64,000 nucleotides of DNA from Kuschelorhynchus macadamiae. Lineage: Eukaryota > Arthropoda > Insecta > Coleoptera > Curculionidae. Position 1 is the first letter of the stretch, and each line of letters opens with the position of its first letter. The notes beneath the pieces are model-generated. The model did not search any database. It saw nothing but the letters and a program-made list of their open reading frames with translations, and was not told the origin of the DNA. This document shows positions 32,041 to 44,259 of this stretch, piece after piece. The position numbers were made by a program, and so were the translations under genes. The stretch lies in NCBI GenBank assembly GCA_030620095.1, contig JAUTXW010001306.1, positions 1,590,001 to 1,654,000 of the forward strand, in the 5' to 3' direction.

Positions 32041-33529
32041 TGTTTCCTGTCGGAAGAAAAGTGCATTATGGTCACTATCAGCCTGCGATCCGAACAAGGC
32101 TATTCCAAATGAAAATATGAAATTTCTAGAGTATCAAATTTTATGTTAAGGGAGCACCTAATTTGCTTATTCCTACATACAGATATACGCAAAGAAACTA
32201 AAAGTAGTCGTAGCGCTTGTTTTCCGTTAAGTGATTCTTCTGCAGTATCGTTTGAACATTTTGAAACCTTTGAAAATCAAGATCACCTACATTCATGTGA
32301 GGAATCGAATTTACATGCAACTTGATCATTCAATTTGGTTCTCTACGTTTTATCTACGAGGACTGAGGTGGTCTGAGAGTGGTGGGTGGTGGGGGGTAGA
32401 ACCTCCGTTTTTGGTGTCGTTATATTATGAAGTGTGGCCCTATACAGAAATTGAACAACATATTATTTTTTAAAACTAATAATTCATTAAATATAATTTA
32501 CTAATATTTTAATTTATTTAAATTTATTAACGAGTTGTTCTTATTTTAAGAAAGCAAATTTTTATTTCATTTCATTTTCTTCTTTTTGAAATCGATGGAA
32601 ATATTGCCTTGTCGTGCCCTTCTTCTCCAGACATTCTACATATAAAGTGTCATGACCTTTTTAGGTTCCCCTTGCATGCTCCTTTTATCTTACTCTCCCT
32701 TCCCGCACTTCCTGCCTCGCTTCCTTTCATTCGTAATGGATTCACTTCCTGCTTTAAAACCTTGTTCTATAATGGTATGACAATGGTGGTAATTTGGGAA
32801 AAATGAGTATTGTTTAAATGGGGTCGAACACGACCCTCTATGAAAAGTAGTATGTTGTCCTGTAGAAATCTTAAGTGGAAATGGACCGACGAGCAGTCGT
32901 TTAAATCAATTAAATTATTTAGCCCTAGCTCTGAGGCCTCAGAGTTGACTTTGTTGGAATAGCTATAAGTTTCGATTGAACCAGCGATAATGGTGACAGT
33001 GATCTAGGACTCTTACTACTATATATGTTTTGATTTAGTTCGAGTGTGCTATCGCAAAATAATTGGCGCTAAGCTCAGCGACGTCGGCTAACCTGTTCGT
33101 TAGGCAATCTTTGGTGGTTTATATCATCAAGCCTCGGGATCGACTTACAAGTAGTTTTAGTTATCTTAAATAAGCTTTCCTCATTAGCAAATTTGTTCGC
33201 GCTGTGTAATAAGATATTTGCTTGGTTGGTTGGCTTTTTTTTTATTTGCCGATTTTTCTTTTGACCTAAAGTCAAAATATTATCTTGTATAGGGGTGATT
33301 CTTTCAGGGTTAACTAAAGAAGGCGAATCCAAAAAACATTTTTGCTCATCTTTGCTGCTAATTATAACCAAACCGCTAGACCAAATTTAATGTTTAAGTA
33401 GATCATTTACACGCAAACATTAGTGGTTTTTAATTTTTGGTTATCAGCAAAAAATTATATAGGATGCCCAGAATGAAATATAAATATTTCAAGCGTTTTA
33501 TGAATTAATTGAAACCAAAAACCAAAAAA
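32041..33529. other. No gene recognised
   Basis: 32041-32133 is the end of unit B. Beyond it I see no supported coding region, and no repeat shared with the rest of the window until about 33530. Short ORFs here lack any recognisable motif. 32600-32760 is somewhat pyrimidine-rich on the plus strand. Confidence 0.5.
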
Positions 33530-33840
33530 TCTCAGCAAATTAGAAAGTCGGCAATTTTCTTAAAATCGTAGCTCTTTGAAAGTTCTTTTTAACTAGCGAA
33601 AGTTTGTATCGCTCGACTGCCCACAAGTTTTATCTGGTTTACCTGGTATAAAACATAAGAATTATTTAAAACGTTTAATTTGCGCTTGCGCCAATACTAG
33701 TCAAAAAAATATCACTCCCATTTAATACGAATTTAATTACCACATGATTACGTGAATAACCGCTTCAACACTGAATTTTGAATCGAAGTTTATGCCTGCT
33801 GTGAGGAAACTACAATTTACCGTGTTAATTATTTGAACAA
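33530..33840. repeat. Dispersed repeat piece (family C/D)
   Basis: The block with 'TTTTAACTAGCGAAAGTTTG', 'CAAGTTTTATCTGGTTTACC' and 'CTTCAACACTGAATTTTGAA' recurs at 37141-37400 and, more diverged, at 42620-42850. No gene content. Confidence 0.75.
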
Positions 33841-34009
33841 TTCAATAATACAGTAAGTACATAAAGTCTGCCCCACATCGCCTAACTTTTAATCTGCACG
33901 GTATATCGCAATGAAATGCGAAACGATAATATATAGGCAAATTTTCCAAAAAAAAAAAAAATAATTTAAAATATAAGAAGAGAGCTGAGAGCAGTTTCAA
34001 ATTTTCTTT

Positions 34010-34430
34010 TTCAAATGGAAGGGGAGTCGAGTGATATATCGTTTTAAAAATCTTTTTATTCTTAATTCAACCCTTGATTTTGGAAACTTTTAATTCAGCA
34101 GTTCTCAATGATCTTGATTATTTTCTATGGGGCTATGTGAAATCTCAAGTTTTCAAAATGGCCCCGGATTCTTTAGACGAACTACGTGAACGTGTCTTCG
34201 ACATGTGTACGGGAATAAACCCTCAAACCCTCCATAATGTGAAGGCAGAATTCACTAACAGGATGTTCATTTGTCAAGAGGTGCAAGGCGAACATTAACA
34301 ACATCTTTTAAAATGAAAATTTGACGTTTTCCTTCTGCTTCCTTGAGTTCTTTAATATTTGTTTTATCAGATTTTTATCAATTGTTATTTTGTTTTAATA
34401 AAATATTTACCGTTTCATTTTCGTGCTTCA
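34010..34430 (+). mobile_element. Mariner-type transposon fragment
   Basis: A remnant combining a piece of TIR-like sequence (34013-34060, similar to 'GGGGTCGAGTGAAACTTCAT' inside the TIR at 34951) with the last 75 codons of a transposase on the plus strand (34074-34298). The protein piece starts at the third-Asp block 'LNDLDYFLWGYVKSQVF' and runs to the typical C-terminus 'HNVKAEFTNRMFICQEV'. The first two catalytic regions are absent. Confidence 0.75.
34074..34298 (+). pseudogene. Mariner-type transposase C-terminal fragment
   Basis: Contains the third catalytic Asp region (DLDYFLWG) and the conserved C-terminal helix pattern 'DELRERVFDMCTGINPQTL'. It lacks the DNA-binding domain and the first two catalytic Asp. 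Its relatives in the window are 48880-49513 and 35560-35950. Not functional. Confidence 0.78.
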
Positions 34431-34950
34431 CTTAGTATGGAATATTGACATTGGTAACATCAAAAAAATATCTCAAAATTATAATAATTATTCCATTACG
34501 AAATGTTGTTATTGATCATCATTTGAGAAAGACCTGTTAAACAATGTATTACTCGACCTCTCTTCCATAAAAAAAAGGTTTCGAAACTGCGCCCAGTTGT
34601 CTTCTTGACATTTAAAGCTGTCTTTTTTTTTAAATAAAAATGAAGAATTTGCTCATATATTATCGTTCCCAATTTCGTTGCAATATATCGAGCTGTCCAA
34701 AAAATAGACAGAAGGGGGGGGGGGGCGACGGACATTATGTCCTCATCGTATATTTTAAATAAAAAACAGTAATAACTTCTATTTTTATTAGTTTGGTTCT
34801 ATCTCTTAGCTAAAATAAAAACTCCATTGCTAAAAATCAAGCTCGACTAACTTTCTTTTAATTCTTGGGGAAAGTAAAGACTTAATATCTCCGCTCTTGT
34901 GTGAATTACATTTCTAGGATACCAATTAGACACATTTTATTCAGAATATA

Positions 34951-36637
34951 CAGTGTGACCCATCGAAAACGAAACAGAGGCATTTACGGGCAGCTCATAA
35001 TTTTTTTTTGAAAAACTCTCGGCCTCGTCGATTTTGTTTTCGAGGGAGACTCTAAATTATCATAAACTCATTTTCATACCTGCCGCCCCCTAGGATGGGG
35101 TGCCACTCGCCTAAAATCTTAAATGGGAAGGGGGGTCGAGTGAAACTTCATTTTAAAGGTCTTTCAATTGCCTTCAAAATGTTAACAATATTATGTACTT
35201 TAGTTCAGTAGTTTTAGAGATTTATTGATTTAAAGCTTAAAGTAAACTTCAGTACATCAGACTAGTGGAGATCATTTAAAGGAAGAAATTTACCAGCAAG
35301 TGGTGTAAAAATAACTAATGAGGATACTGATTTTATTATTTAATGCATTTTTAACTTTTGCGTCACTTACGCAAGCATACGGAGTTCTTTAATTTTAGGG
35401 TTTTAAAAACTTGAGGCTAAAAAAACTGCACAATAATAAATAACAAAAATGTATTTACACGTCACTTAAGTAAATGTTGGAAATAGCCACCTTTACTCTC
35501 CATGCAGTAATAGAGGTTTTGCTCAAAACGTAGCCGCACATTCTGCAATATTTCAGGAGCAATTTAAAGGCACTCATTTACAATTATTTGTTGCAAATCT
35601 TGTAAGGAAGTCGGTTGAGTCGCATAGTTTTTGCTTTTTAAGAGACCCCATAGAAAAAAAAATTCAGAGGTGATAAATCTGGTGATCTTGGGGGCCATAC
35701 CAACCTCTTCTTCCAATCCATCGACCTGGTCTGATCTAAATATTGTCGAACAAATATTGCATATTGTGGCGGGGCACCGTCCTGTTGGAAGTTCCATAAC
35801 AGATTTTCGATGCACGTTGCTGTTCTCATGTCGCTCATTAAATATTTGTGATGTTCTAATAGCGCACTGATTATTTCCGAAAAATAATTCTGTGTACGTA
35901 CTGTGTACCATGATTAATTTAAAAAGCTTTAAAAGGTATTTTAACAACAAGGTTTGGTGGTATTATTCGCGAACTATGTACTAAATTCTTATTTAAAATC
36001 AATAAGAGGTGCTCCTCCTCTTATCTTTTTTCAAGAAATAATTTAACACAATAACTATGCCACAACAACACTTAAAACGCTATTTTCAACAATAAAATGA
36101 TAAACAAATTAGTTTGTTTATAATCAATTTACTGTCAATACGTATTAACAAAAATGCGTTGAAGATGGCTCACAGATAATCAAACCAATCCAATTTTATT
36201 TATTTTTAAGCTTTACATTTGGCATCCTTAAATAGTCGTAAGAGATATAAACGCATAAACTAAGAAAATAAAACTCTTCGGTATATTTTTATTACACTTG
36301 CTGGTAAATTTTATGCTTTAACTGATCTCTACTAATCTGATGTATTAAAGTCTCCTTTAAGTGTTAAATCAATAAATCTCTTAAACTACTGAACTAAAGT
36401 ACATGCATTTTATTAACATTTTGAAGGGATTCGAAAGACCTTTAAAATGAGGTATCACTCGACCCCCTATGCCATTTCAGGGGGGTGCCAACCCCGCCTA
36501 GAGGGTTGCAGGTATGAACGCGATTTTACGATAATTTAGTGTCCCCCTTAAAAACACAATCGATTGGTTCCAGCGTTTTTTATAAAATAATAAGCTGCAC
36601 GTAAATGCCTCTGAGTCGTTTTCGATGCGCCACCCTG
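34951..36637 (-). mobile_element. Mariner-type transposon with about 350-bp TIRs, decayed
   Basis: The ends pair as inverted repeats, 34951-35302 and 36295-36637, starting CAGKGTGRCSCATCGAAAACG and flanked by TA (34949-34950 and 36638-36639). The matching repeat D has no insertion at the corresponding place (near 42088-42095). A degenerate transposase lies inside on the minus strand. TIR divergence by eye (roughly one in five) suggests an older insertion than 6573-8047. Confidence 0.82.
35560..35950 (-). pseudogene. Mariner-type transposase fragment
   Basis: Minus-strand pieces in two frames include 'LLWNFQQDGAPPQYA' (second catalytic Asp region) and 'WPPRSPDLSPLNFFFYG', where the third catalytic Asp appears as Asn. 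A C-terminal 'SLQDLQQIIVNECL' stretch lies in another frame. The N-terminal part is not visible. Dead. Confidence 0.78.
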
Positions 36638-37110
36638 TATTCAGTCTTCGTGCATATAGGTCAAGTTTTAAGACCCTAATATAACGACAAAACATGATAT
36701 AACTCCAGACCTTTTTGGCATAATTTAATAAATTTAAACGTAATTTAGTTTTTGTTATAAAAAAAATATTTCTATACTGAATGTATAGGGTAAGTCAATT
36801 TCCAGTTCCCGACGGAAATTGAAATGGAGATTACATTCCACCCCCAAATTCTATCTCTTCTAAATATTCCCCTGAGCTTATATGGATATTTTGTATAAAC
36901 TAACCCGGATGATATTGGCACATATTTCTAACATGTGGACAGATTTGGTTCAAATAAAAAGACGAGATGACATGAATATAATTAAAAAGGAATCGAATCG
37001 AGAAACAGTGACAAAAACATGATATTTCGCGTAAAGGAAATTAAAACGTCAATAGGGATTAGGATCTTTAAATTTATTTTGAAAAATTCAAAGTATAGTC
37101 CACTATCTGA

Positions 37111-37734
37111 ATGGTTAAACGTCGGGGATATTAGAAAGGATGAATTTTTTTTTAAATCGTTGCTTTTTGAGATTTCCTTTTAACTAGCCACATTTTATAT
37201 CGCTCGACTCTTTACAAGTTTTATCTGGTTTACCTGGAATTAACATCAGAATTATTTAAAACGTTTAATTTGAATTTGCAATCTTACTAGTGACAAGAAC
37301 ATGATGCCCAACTAATACGAATTGCATTAACAAAGGGATAAGTCTTTCAACACTGAACTTTGAATCAAATTTCATGCCAGCTGAGAAAAACCTACATCAC
37401 CGAACTTGATTGATGTGCGGTACATGCGGCTAGTTATATAATAAGATTATTTAGTAATCATTAACCACAAAGAACAATTGTTTATAAAGTAAGCAGTTAA
37501 AAAACACATTTGGAACCCTTTCTAATCTGTCTGTATACACAGCATATATGGGAATCCATATGAAGCAAAATTTAATTTACTTTAAACATAGGTTTAATGC
37601 AAAGAAATATTCTTAAAGTATTTTGCCTGCCTGTTTATATCTGGTTACAACATGTATCCAATGCGTTAATGTGCTTACCGAACAAGAGCTTCGCGTCAAG
37701 AATCACACCAAGGTCTCTAACCTCTCTCACTTTA
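37111..37734. repeat. Dispersed repeat piece and spacer
   Basis: 37141-37400 matches 33560-33830 and 42640-42850. 37400-37734 is AT-rich and shows no gene. The header of the composite repeat begins at about 37735. Confidence 0.65.
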
Positions 37735-39340
37735 TTATTTCCCTCGTAAAAGGGAAGTAGTGTAATCGTAAAAAAATCATCCTCGGAGATTTTTTCAGAT
37801 CTTCACGATTCAGGGTCCCTAGATGCCGAAAAACATGTTTTCTCAATTCCGTCGGTCAGTCGATCTGTCTGTTCGCGGCAGTGTTAAAAAACCAGTTACC
37901 CGATTGACTTCAAATTTTAGTCAAAAATTAAGGTTCATATGGGGATCATTTGGTAACATTTTGGTAAAAATATAATATAGCAAAACAAAAAAGCGGCCTT
38001 CTAAAATAAAAATTATTACTAAAATACTGCTTATCCAATTTATCTTAAATTTTGCACAAAAATCAAGTATTATGTAGGAATCAACTGATAGAATTTTGGT
38101 ACGAATCCAAGATGGCAAAACAAAATGGCGGCTTAGTAAAATATTTGAAAATGTAGCCTGAAAAACTACTTAAGGCCCTGATTTCAACTTGTGCCATAAG
38201 TAATTGTGGTAAACAGATGAACTAGTAAAAAGATGGCGGAACAAAATGGCGGCAAATAAAATATTTGTACGTGAATAAATCCCCTCTCAGGTTTTGTCTG
38301 TCTGTCTGTCAATTCACGGTATAGCTTAAAAACTACTTACCCTATTGATTTCAAGTTAAGGGAATTAAGGGTCACATAGGAATGACCTGGTAGAAATGTA
38401 ATACTGCAAAACAAAATAGCGGACTAGTGAAATGTTAAATAAATTATTACTAGAAAACTACTTATCACAATTTTACACAAAAATCAACTGTTATGTAGGA
38501 TCTGGTAAAATGTTGGTACGAATCCAAGATGGCGGAACCAAATGGCGGCTTAGTAAATTACTTGTAGTATACAGATGATCTAGTAGAACTGTGGTACTAG
38601 GTCAAGGTGTTCGTGAACAAATTTTTTTGAGTCCTTAGATGCCATAAAATATGTTTTTTGAATTTCGTCGGTCCGTCTGTCGGTTTGTCTCTCTATTTGT
38701 CAGTTGACAGTATAGCTTAAAAACTGATTATCAGAATGACTTCAAATTTCTGTCAAAAATTAAGTGTCATATGGGGATGACCTGGCAATATTTTGATAAA
38801 AACCAATTTGCCGGAATAAGATGGCGGCTGGCTGGCTTTACTAGGCCGGTAAAGAAATTATTACTGAAAAAAATAACTATTCAATTTACCTCAATATTTT
38901 ACAAAAAAAGTGTTATATAGAAATGAACTGGTAACATTTTGTTATGAATAGGTATACGATAACAAAACAAAATGGCGACCTTTTAAAATATTTAAAATAT
39001 CAGCCTGAAAACACTACTTATTAGATTAATTTTGAGTGTTGTGCATGCATTAAGTGTGACAGAGAGATAAACTGGTACATTTGTGGCACGAATTCAAGAT
39101 TGCGAAACAAAACGGTGACCAAATAAAACTTTTAAAAAAATCTACGTAAAAATATCTTATTCAATTGACTTTTTTGCAGAAAAATTAAATTTGATATAGG
39201 GATAAGCTGGTACGAATTCAACATGACATAACAAAATGGCGGTGTATGTTAATATAAATTTACTTATTAAATTTATTTTAAATTATGCCCAAAAATTAAA
39301 TCTGCTGAGCTAAATTGGATCACACCTCACTATCCCTACT
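37735..39340. repeat. Composite repeat array: header plus AATGGCGG monomers
   Basis: Headers of about 200 bp (with 'GGGTCCCTAGATGCC', 'GTCTGTCTGT' and 'GATTGACTTCAAATTT') start near 37735, 38285 and 38610. Each is followed by two to four degenerate monomers of about 110-145 bp, each with 'AAGATGGCGAAACAAAATGG' or a variant. Marker positions near 38130, 38240, 38408, 38545, 38822, 38968, 39113 and 39233 give the spacing. No ORF runs through the monomers. Confidence 0.8.
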
Positions 39341-39379
39341 AAAAGGAAATTTTAATAACGAGGAAAGTCCCGGGTAAAG

Positions 39380-40060
39380 CAAATTTATCGATTTTTAATT
39401 TGATTATTGTTAATCCAATATTGATACTCAAACACATTTCTGTTTCTTGTAAACGAAATTACACAACTTTTATTATTGTTTATAAACAAACTATTTTATG
39501 GGCAATATTGTTCAAACCGCAGTAGATCCCGCTAAAGAAGGTTAAAATCTCATCGTGAGCAAATTCGCCGGTACAATTTTAGGTCATCCGCGTAAAGTAT
39601 CAATTCAGAATGGTGAAAACAATTTTTTATATTGTTTATGTAAATTACAAATAGGAACGGACTTAAGTGGGACCCTTGGGGAATCCCAGAAGACACCGCT
39701 AATATATTAGAATTGACATAGCCTTTTATACAAACACTTAACTTTCTATCGAATAAATGACTCAAACAAATTCAGGAGACAGACTGATTCTAGCTTACTC
39801 ACCATTAAAGTCTGGTCAATTTTGTCAAAAGCTTTACTAAAGTTGGTGTACATGGCATTAACCAAACATTCTTTAATAAACTCTGCGTATACCAAAAGAT
39901 TGCTCTCTATTGACCTTTATGTAAAAAGTCCATGCTGCTCTAACACAACTAAATCTATCTGCAAAAACCGTTTTATTTTGGTTCAGGCTACAGACTTCCT
40001 AAAATTAATTTAGCACCATGCGTGGACGATCTTGGGAATACAGTAATGTGCTTTTTACCC
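39380..40060 (-). pseudogene. Non-LTR retrotransposon RT fragment (minus)
   Basis: The clearest part, 39550-39765, encodes the palm motifs SGIPQGSHLSPFLFVIYIN and LILYADDLKLYR, typical of jockey/CR1-like RTs. Upstream pieces (about 39790-39960, other frames) include 'NFSKAFDKIDQ'-like motif A sequence. The remainder of the element (ORF1, endonuclease, tail) is not seen. Stops and frame changes make it nonfunctional. Confidence 0.82.
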
Positions 40061-40199
40061 TTTTTTGAGAAAAATAATAGAACAAAGGTCGCCTGGGGGA
40101 AATATAAAGGTCTATGAAATTTCCTAACTCTGGTAATCAGGAACGTACCTCCGTTATAGGTTTGTAATTGTCCCGAGGAGATTCTTTATATAAATAACC

Positions 40200-40990
40200 A
40201 AAAGGGCATTTTGGATGAGAGGTTTGGAGATCCTTCTGATTTCAATAAGCATTTTACAGATAAAGTAACTAAAGTTAATTTAATAAATAATAATCTTATT
40301 TCTGATAAATCTTAGAACGCAGTTCTATTTTTAGAGAGGTGGGAAACGAAGTGGTAGAAGAACTTATTTTAAATAATAAATCTAACTCCAAGGGCACTAA
40401 TTAATAATTGCTTAAGGACGTCTACCTTCCCTAAGGCATAGAAAATTCTATTGTAATTCCAGTCCGGTTTCATCCCCAACATAGCACATCGACAGCATTA
40501 TTACAGGGATGTGATGACATCTACAGAACTTCATCCTACAAAAGACTCGACCCTGATACTATCAGATTACAGCAAGGCGTTCGATACCTTGGGCTACTCT
40601 ACACTGTGTATTAAATTAAAATATTTTGGATTGAGTGAAAATGCCGTTGTTTCATAATTATCTTTGAGAAAGATAGTAAGTCGTGCCCATTGGCTCCAAA
40701 ATATTTGAAATTTTGTCTGTAGGAAGATGCGTGTCTCAAAATAGCATTTGGATCTCCTACTTTTTCATTCTATACATCCAATTTCTGCAAATATTCAAAA
40801 GCGTGCATTATCACTGAACTGAATCAGTCCTTAAATTGTAAATACTGGTCTTGATACAATATACAACATCTTCAACGCTGATTCTCGCTTGTTCCTTCAA
40901 ATAACAATAGATATTTGGGTCTTGTCATTGATAGTAGTCTGAGATTTGAGGCTCACTATGTCTCTGAATTAGTGCCAAAATTAGACATTA
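40200..40990 (+). pseudogene. Non-LTR retrotransposon RT fragment (plus)
   Basis: Plus-strand fragments in several frames include 'QSGF.P.HS' near 40470, 'LSDYSKAFDTLGYSTL' near 40562-40610 (motif A) and a later 'YLGLVIDSSLRFEAHY' near 40917-40965. These are jockey-like RT features. Many stops. It faces the minus-strand fragment at 39380-40060 and is a different degraded copy. Confidence 0.72.
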
Positions 40991-41179
40991 GACATAGATG
41001 GGGAGTCCGACAAGGGCAGCACTTAGGCTCACTGGGGCCCATTGTGCTATCCCCTCAAGTAGGCGTGTCATACCAAGAGTCCACTCCTTTTTAGAAAGGA
41101 AAGGACTCTTTCGGGTCGAGCACGTCCCACAAGCTCGGGTTCCACATAGTTGTCACCCAAGCAAAGTAGTCTGGCGTTG
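40991..41179. other. GC-richer segment of unknown origin
   Basis: This stretch has clearly higher GC than its surroundings and no repeat partner in the window. A 60-codon plus-strand ORF (40998-41180) has no recognisable motif. It may be the 3' part of the preceding non-LTR fragment. Confidence 0.4.
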
Positions 41180-41750
41180 ACTAGTATTAAAAAGATCAGT
41201 CTGAAAAAAACTACTTATTACATGGATTTTAAATTTTGTACAAGAATGAAATATGTTATAGAGAATAACTGGTAAAATTGTGGTACAAATTCAATATGGC
41301 AACCAAATAAAATGTTTATAATCGTGAAAAAATCCATCTCCAAGGTTTAACCTAGCTTCAAGTTTTAGCGTTTCTAGATACCGAGAAACGTGTTTTCTCA
41401 ACTGCTTTGATCTGTCTGTCGATTTGTCAATTTGCGGCATAGCTAAAAAACTACTTACCCGATTGACTCCAACATTTTCACAAACTTTAAATGTGATATA
41501 AGAATAAACTGGTGCGAATTCAACATGACGAAACAAAACGACGGTCTTAAAGAAATCATTGTGGCGTAGATAGGAACTGGTAAAATTTTGGTAAGAATCC
41601 AATATGATGGAACAAAATGGTGCTCCATAAAAGTGTTTGGAAAGACAGTATGTATATGTGTTACCAAATGACTATGTGTGAAATTAAACTGGCTCACACT
41701 TCACTATTCGTAATAAAAGGAAATATTCATAACGGAACATCTACCGAGTC
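41180..41750. repeat. Composite repeat block
   Basis: Header-like sequence at about 41330-41470 ('CTGTCTGTCGATTTGTC', 'ACTTACCCGATTGACT') with monomer pieces before and after it ('GAACAAAATGGTGC'). The minus-strand ORF 41291-41602 is the repeat read backward and is not a gene. Confidence 0.72.
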
Positions 41751-41899
41751 AAAGAAATTTACTGTTTTATTTTAAGACGTGTTTTTTAAAAAATTCACTT
41801 GTTTTTAATTTCATATTTAGTTACTAAATGGACTAAAAACTGACGGTTATATAAATAACCATGCTACCTCTCGCAGTCCTTTTTGTATATAATTTTTTC

Positions 41900-42990
41900 A
41901 GATATTTTAATTCAATTATTTTGTTTCTACTTCTTAGCTAAAATAAAAACTACATTGCTAAAAATTCGGGAAGTTCGACTAAAACAAGATTTGCTCTTAA
42001 TTCTTGCGTAAAGTAAAGATCTAACTTTTCCGCTCTTGTAAGAATCACATTTCCAGTATACAAATTAAATACATTTTTTCAGCATAAATTCAATCTTCGG
42101 GTATATGGATTAGATTTTAAGACTCCAATCTAACGGCGTAACAAAAACTTATTTATGTTAATGTAATTCCAGATCTTAGTCGACTTTCTTTGGCATAATT
42201 TAATAAATTTAAACAAATTGTAAGTATGAAAAAAATATTTCTATATTGAATGTAAACTAACTCAATTTCCAGTTCCCGACGGAAATTGAAATGGAGATTA
42301 CATTTTACCCCGAAATTCTATCTCTTCTAAATATTCCCTCTAACTAACTCGGATGGTGTTGGCACATATTTCTAACACAAAGACATATTTGTGTGAAATA
42401 AAACGCTAAACGACACAAATGTCATTAAAAAGCAATTGAATATGTTTGAGAGAAACAGTGAAAAAACGTAACATTTCGTGTATAGAAAATTAAAACGTCA
42501 AAAAGGATTAATTTATTTTGAAAAATTCAAAGTATATTCCGGCAAAGTTTACTAAAATATTTTATTTAGTAAACCTTGATTCCGGCATCTGAGGAGTCAA
42601 ATCTCAAGAAAATTAGAAAACAAACCATTATTTCTTAAATTGTAGTTCTTTGAGAGTTCTTTTGAACTAGACAAAGTTTATATTGTTCGACTCTCTACAT
42701 GTTTTGCCTGGTTTATCTGGAATAAAATATCACAATTATTTAAAAAGTTTTATTTGCATTTGCAACCTTACTAGCTACAAGGATATCAGGCACATCTTAT
42801 ACGAATTTCATAGCCGAACGGATACATGTTTCAAGACTGATTTTTAAAACGACGTAACCCAATTTTCAGTTCCCAACGGAAATTGGAATGCATAATATGT
42901 TTTATCCTCAAATCCTATCTCTTCTAATTATCCCCCTGAGCTTTTGTGCATATGTTATACAATTAGTCTAGTTCACTAACTCAAAATGGT
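41900..42990. repeat. Dispersed repeat copy D (unoccupied site)
   Basis: 41910-42540 matches copy C (34771-34950 joined to 36640-37110) without the transposon; 42620-42850 matches the 33530 and 37141 pieces. 42850-42990 repeats the 'CAGTTCCCAACGGAAATTGG' block again. No gene. Confidence 0.78.
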
Positions 42991-43334
42991 GTTAATTATG
43001 TATTGCTATTAAAAATATGAGTGAGGTCTCCCTGGATTTAGAAAGACACTTAGAAAAATGTACAAAAGTTTCAAACCCGCACATAAACAATTTTTAAAAG
43101 TTATTAAAAAATTACGATTTAAAAAAAGAGTTTGGTTTTTTGAAAATAACTTGGAAACTTTAAACATTTAAGAAATTTTTTAAATAGACTCTCAAAGAGG
43201 AAAAAAATTCCAATAAAAAAGTCCTTACTCCAGGAATTTTTTAATATTAATAATTTTAATTTAATATTTAAAAAAAACAAATACTATTAAATATCAATTT
43301 AAAAATTATATAGTTTTATGTAGTGAAGGAATCC
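42991..43334. other. AT-rich spacer
   Basis: No ORF, repeat partner or motif that I can support. Confidence 0.5.
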
Positions 43335-43690
43335 CACTGAAACAAAATTTTCCATTTATTTTTCATAAAATTCAAGTCGGATAATTGTTATATAAAAGCC
43401 ATTGAAATTATTTCGCTTCGAGGAGACTTTAGTAGAACTAAACTATATAACATTATGCGATTGCCATGTTTTTATTTGTTGTAATACAATATCTTCAAAA
43501 ATTAATAACTAATATAGTATACCAATTAAAATCCTCGCCTAAATTGCATAGTTGTTATAAGATCTCCACGAAGTGAAATAATTTTAGTGGCTTTTGTTTA
43601 ACATTTATCTGACTTGAAGTAAAAATAAAAATTTAATTAACAACAGGTTTATTTTGTGAAAAATAAATGGAAAAATTTATTCAGCGGGAT
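43335..43690. repeat. Fold-back inverted repeat of about 350 bp
   Basis: Left arm 43335-43470 and right arm about 43535-43690 are imperfect reverse complements; best-matched segment 43371-43428 against 43562-43618 (markers 'AAATTATTTCGCTTCG' and 'CGAAGTGAAATAATTTTAG'). A short AT-rich centre near 43490-43530 separates them. It looks like a MITE or fold-back element; no TSD is obvious. Confidence 0.75.
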
Positions 43691-44259
43691 ATGGTTCTTC
43701 CCAATATCTACATATTACCACATTTTTTTCTTAATTTTTAAATTATTATTTTATAGAATATTTTTTTACTTCTTACGGCCGGTTTTGGGGCATCGTAACC
43801 ACTTATAGCGGTCGCCGGCCGGAGCTCTATTTTCAACATTGTTAATAAGGTGCGTTGTTTTATATATATAATCTTCTTTAAAAATTGTTTTTTTAATTTC
43901 TTAAATGTTAATATTTAGGAGTCATTTGCAAAAAAAAAACTAAATTCCTTTGTTTACATCTTAACTTGTTAATAACCATCCATATCATTAAAAAGAAATC
44001 ATATCGAATACAATTGCGAAAAACAGCAGCGGAGAAAAATGACATTTTTTGTAAAAAAAATTAAAACGTTAAGTACTTGCTATTAATTTTGTAACATTCG
44101 GGGATAGTCCGGTATCTGAATGATCAAAACATAGCAAAACGAGAAAACTAGAGAATTTAATGGTTTAACCAGCAGCTTCCACTTGACCAATTTGTATAAT
44201 TGTTTTCTTATATTAAACCTTTGTACCAATAGTCGTGATAGAACTGCCTACTGTTCCTT
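43691..44259. other. AT-rich spacer with a repeat scrap
   Basis: No gene. 43985-44130 resembles the end of repeat C/D ('GGGATAGTCCGGTATCTGAATG', compare 37098). 43780-43835 is locally GC-rich. Confidence 0.5.

Larger units (their letters stand above)
34771..37110. repeat. Dispersed repeat copy C, interrupted by a transposon
   Basis: 34771-34950 and 36640-37110 together match the uninterrupted copy D (41910-42540). Markers are 'TTAGCTAAAATAAAAACT', then 'CAGTTCCCGACGGAAATTGA'. The interruption is the element at 34951-36637. Confidence 0.78.

Noticed and set aside
32609..32806. 65-codon plus-strand ORF with a Pro/Leu/Ser-rich product
   Set aside because: Pyrimidine-rich composition explains it; similarity to a non-LTR C-terminus was considered but not convincing.
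34710..34727. Run of about ten G as a possible quadruplex or polypurine tract
   Set aside because: No LTR or element end adjoins it; treated as a homopolymer.
37735..39340. Possible CRISPR-like or satellite array
   Set aside because: Monomers are degenerate, of variable spacing and interrupted by headers; there are no unique spacers, and the context is eukaryotic.
41291..41697. Minus-strand ORFs of 103 and 80 codons
   Set aside because: They read the composite repeat backward; no motif, and other copies of the repeat are not open.
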